Source: Thomasclavelia spiroformis (GTDB lineage Bacteria > Bacillota_I > Bacilli_A > Erysipelotrichales > Coprobacillaceae). Taken from it: a stretch of 16,960 bases of DNA. Below, piece by piece: positions 15,707 to 16,960 of the stretch. Every line of letters begins with the position of its first letter. The first letter of the stretch is position 1. The translations under genes were made by a program, and so were the position numbers. The notes beneath the pieces are model-generated. The model had not been told where the DNA came from, ran no database searches, and saw nothing but the letters and a program-made list of their open reading frames with translations. The stretch lies in assembly GCA_018369555.1 (NCBI GenBank), contig JAGZCC010000051.1, forward strand, positions 1-16,960. The letters are read 5' to 3'.

Positions 15707-15760
15707 GTGAGGAAAAATAATTTACTATGCTTAACTATAGTGAATTATTTTTTAAAATGA
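15707..15760 (+). CDS. Possible 17-codon leader ORF coupled to the pyruvyl transferase
   Basis: A GTG at 15707 has AAAGG 6 nt upstream and opens a 17-codon frame (MRKNNLL...YFLK) whose TGA overlaps ATG 15757 of the next gene as ATGA. This arrangement mirrors the coupling used elsewhere in the operon and would explain how the downstream gene is started without its own ribosome binding site. It may equally be chance in AT-rich DNA. No function is suggested. Confidence 0.25.
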   Translation: MRKNNLLCLTIVNYFLK

Positions 15761-16854
15761 AAAAAATTGGTATAATGACATTTCATTGGGCAGCTAATCA
15801 CGGTGCAATTTTACAAGCATATGCGTTACAAACATATCTTTCAAAGGAATTATTATGTGACGTTAAAATTATTAATTATTGTCCAAAAAAATATGAGAAA
15901 AAATTTGTTAATTGTGTAAAAATTTTTCATCCTAAAATTACTCTTCGCAATATAAAAGAGTTAAAAAAAGAAAATAAATTAAAAAATTTTAGAAATGATT
16001 ATCTTTGTTTAACAAAAAGGTATTATTCACAAAATGAATTAATAAATGAAAAATTAGATTTTGATATCTTAATTTGTGGAAGTGATCAAATATGGAATCC
16101 CTATTTTACATCGCTTGGAGAAGGAAAACCAACTTATGCATATTATTTGAATTTTGGGAAAGAAAATTGTAAAAGAATAGCTTATAGTGTCAGTTTTGGA
16201 TGTCATGATTATCCTAAGCACATAATTTCATCAGCAAAAAAGTATATTGAAAGATTTGATTATATTGGTGTAAGGGAAAGCACAGGAATCAGTATTCTTG
16301 ATAAAGAAGGAATAACGAATGCTATAAAAACTGCAGACCCAACCTTATTAATAAAATGCAATGATTATGAGAAATTAATAACAAATGAGCATACAAATAA
16401 TGAAAGACTTGATAAAGAGGTAATTTGTTACATATTGAGAAAGCAAAATAGAAAAATCAAGCATAATATTAGAATGATGGTCAAAATTTTATCGGGTAGT
16501 AAAAAATTTAAATCCATTGAAAATACTTCAATGAGTGAATGGTTATATTCAATTAAAAATGCTAAATATTTTATCACTAATTCATTTCATGGAGTTATGA
16601 TGAGTTTGATATTTCATACAAATTTTTATGTTATTCTTGAGCAAGGTGGTAGATCAGGAATGAATGATAGAATTTTAACAATATTGAAAGTGGCTGGCTT
16701 AACACATCGTATAATAGACATAAACGATTATCAAAATTCAATAGAACAAATTTTTGATACAAATATTGATTGGGAGGAAGTTGATAAAAATTTAGAAAAT
16801 TTTAGTTGTATTTCAAAGCAATTTTTAAAAAATGCTTTGTCTTTTGAAAAATAA
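15757..16854 (+). CDS. Polysaccharide pyruvyl transferase family protein (CsaB/WcfO-like)
   Basis: This 365-residue enzyme has the family's opening MKKIGIMTFHWAANHGAILQ, GSDQIWNP (108-115), VRES (172-175), DPTLL, and TNSFHGVMMSLIF (274-286) with the conserved His. It transfers pyruvate from phosphoenolpyruvate to a sugar, forming a negatively charged ketal. Start choice is uncertain: ATG 15727 adds ten residues but sits 19 nt from AAGGAG, and an in-frame TAA at 15718 bars anything further upstream; ATG 15757 gives the canonical N-terminus and overlaps the stop of a small upstream frame. A 78-108 nt gap separates it from the polymerase gene, the largest in this part of the operon. Some family members are glycan-modifying enzymes of unclear donor, so the exact ketal is not certain. 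Confidence 0.87.
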   Translation: MKKIGIMTFHWAANHGAILQAYALQTYLSKELLCDVKIINYCPKKYEKKFVNCVKIFHPKITLRNIKELKKENKLKNFRNDYLCLTKRYYSQNELINEKLDFDILICGSDQIWNPYFTSLGEGKPTYAYYLNFGKENCKRIAYSVSFGCHDYPKHIISSAKKYIERFDYIGVRESTGISILDKEGITNAIKTADPTLLIKCNDYEKLITNEHTNNERLDKEVICYILRKQNRKIKHNIRMMVKILSGSKKFKSIENTSMSEWLYSIKNAKYFITNSFHGVMMSLIFHTNFYVILEQGGRSGMNDRILTILKVAGLTHRIIDINDYQNSIEQIFDTNIDWEEVDKNLENFSCISKQFLKNALSFEK

Positions 16855-16884
16855 TTTATTTTAGGAGCTAACTATATAAAATAC

Positions 16885-16931
16885 AAGTATTTTTTATGAA
16901 AAAGTTTGAAAATATGAAAATACTTATTTTT
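16885..16931 (+). terminator. Weak AT-rich hairpin after the pyruvyl transferase (possible terminator)
   Basis: AAGTATTTT (16885-16893) pairs with AAAATACTT (16917-16925), followed by ATTTTT. The stem is 9 bp with a single G-C pair around a 23-nt loop, so it is thermodynamically weak. It may be a partial stop at the end of the sub-operon or chance. No complete gene begins in 16855-16960. Confidence 0.25.
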
Positions 16932-16960
16932 ATAGGTTAACTGTTTAATTTCTTTGAAAA

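Noticed and set aside
16897..16941. 14-codon frame beginning MKKFENMKILIFIG
   Set aside because: It stops at once, has no well-spaced ribosome binding site and overlaps a hairpin. It could be a remnant of a glycosyltransferase start, but there is too little sequence to claim it.
1..16960. CRISPR arrays, tRNA or rRNA genes, insertion sequences
   Set aside because: No regularly spaced repeats, cloverleaf-like segments, rRNA-like stretches or transposase genes were seen by eye.

Overview
The window is very AT-rich with densely packed genes and Gram-positive ribosome binding sites (AGGAGG-type). It carries a YitT-family protein, LoaP-type NusG paralogs and Firmicute-style polysaccharide enzymes. 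This suggests a low-GC Bacillota, plausibly a gut Erysipelotrichia-like bacterium. That placement is inferred from composition and gene content, not from a marker gene.

Layout. Positions 1-1000 hold the tail of an unknown gene, a terminator, and a Cof-type HAD phosphatase gene broken by one in-frame TAA. Positions 1009-1960 hold a leftward YitT-family membrane protein gene, its extended -10 promoter and a bidirectional terminator. Positions 2110-3287 are a self-contained DNA inversion module. A tyrosine recombinase gene and an outward-facing promoter (TTGAAA-16-TGATAAAAT) lie between two inverted copies of an 18-bp sequence, each centred on a 5-bp spacer with near-palindromic arms. In the orientation given, the promoter points at the downstream operon (ON).

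Positions 3308-4302 encode two tandem NusG-like (LoaP/UpxY-type) antitermination factors. An intergenic leader follows, with a first hairpin and then a strong intrinsic terminator at 4351-4406. Positions 4454-16854 are one long rightward polysaccharide operon: DegT-type sugar aminotransferase, PglC-like phosphoglycosyl transferase, PylC-like ATP-grasp ligase, GT4, GT4, hexapeptide acyltransferase, TupA-like ATP-grasp protein, GT4, GT4, GT-A glycosyltransferase, Wzy-like polymerase and polysaccharide pyruvyl transferase. Most genes abut or overlap.

How it works together (inference). The recombinase flips the promoter. In the ON state transcription makes the NusG paralogs and then meets the terminator, and the NusG factor or factors would let polymerase read through into more than 12 kb of polysaccharide genes. 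In the OFF state the promoter would fire straight into a bidirectional terminator at the left edge of the module. The recombinase would then become the gene just upstream of the nusG genes. Its coding frame survives inversion, with only its last residues changed. The enzymes predict a lipid-linked glycan started from a 4-amino-6-deoxy sugar, polymerised by Wzy, pyruvylated, and probably decorated by ATP-grasp ligases. The dehydratase, the Wzx flippase and export or attachment genes are not in the window. The whole resembles, in different enzyme families, the phase-variable zwitterionic capsule logic of Bacteroides fragilis.
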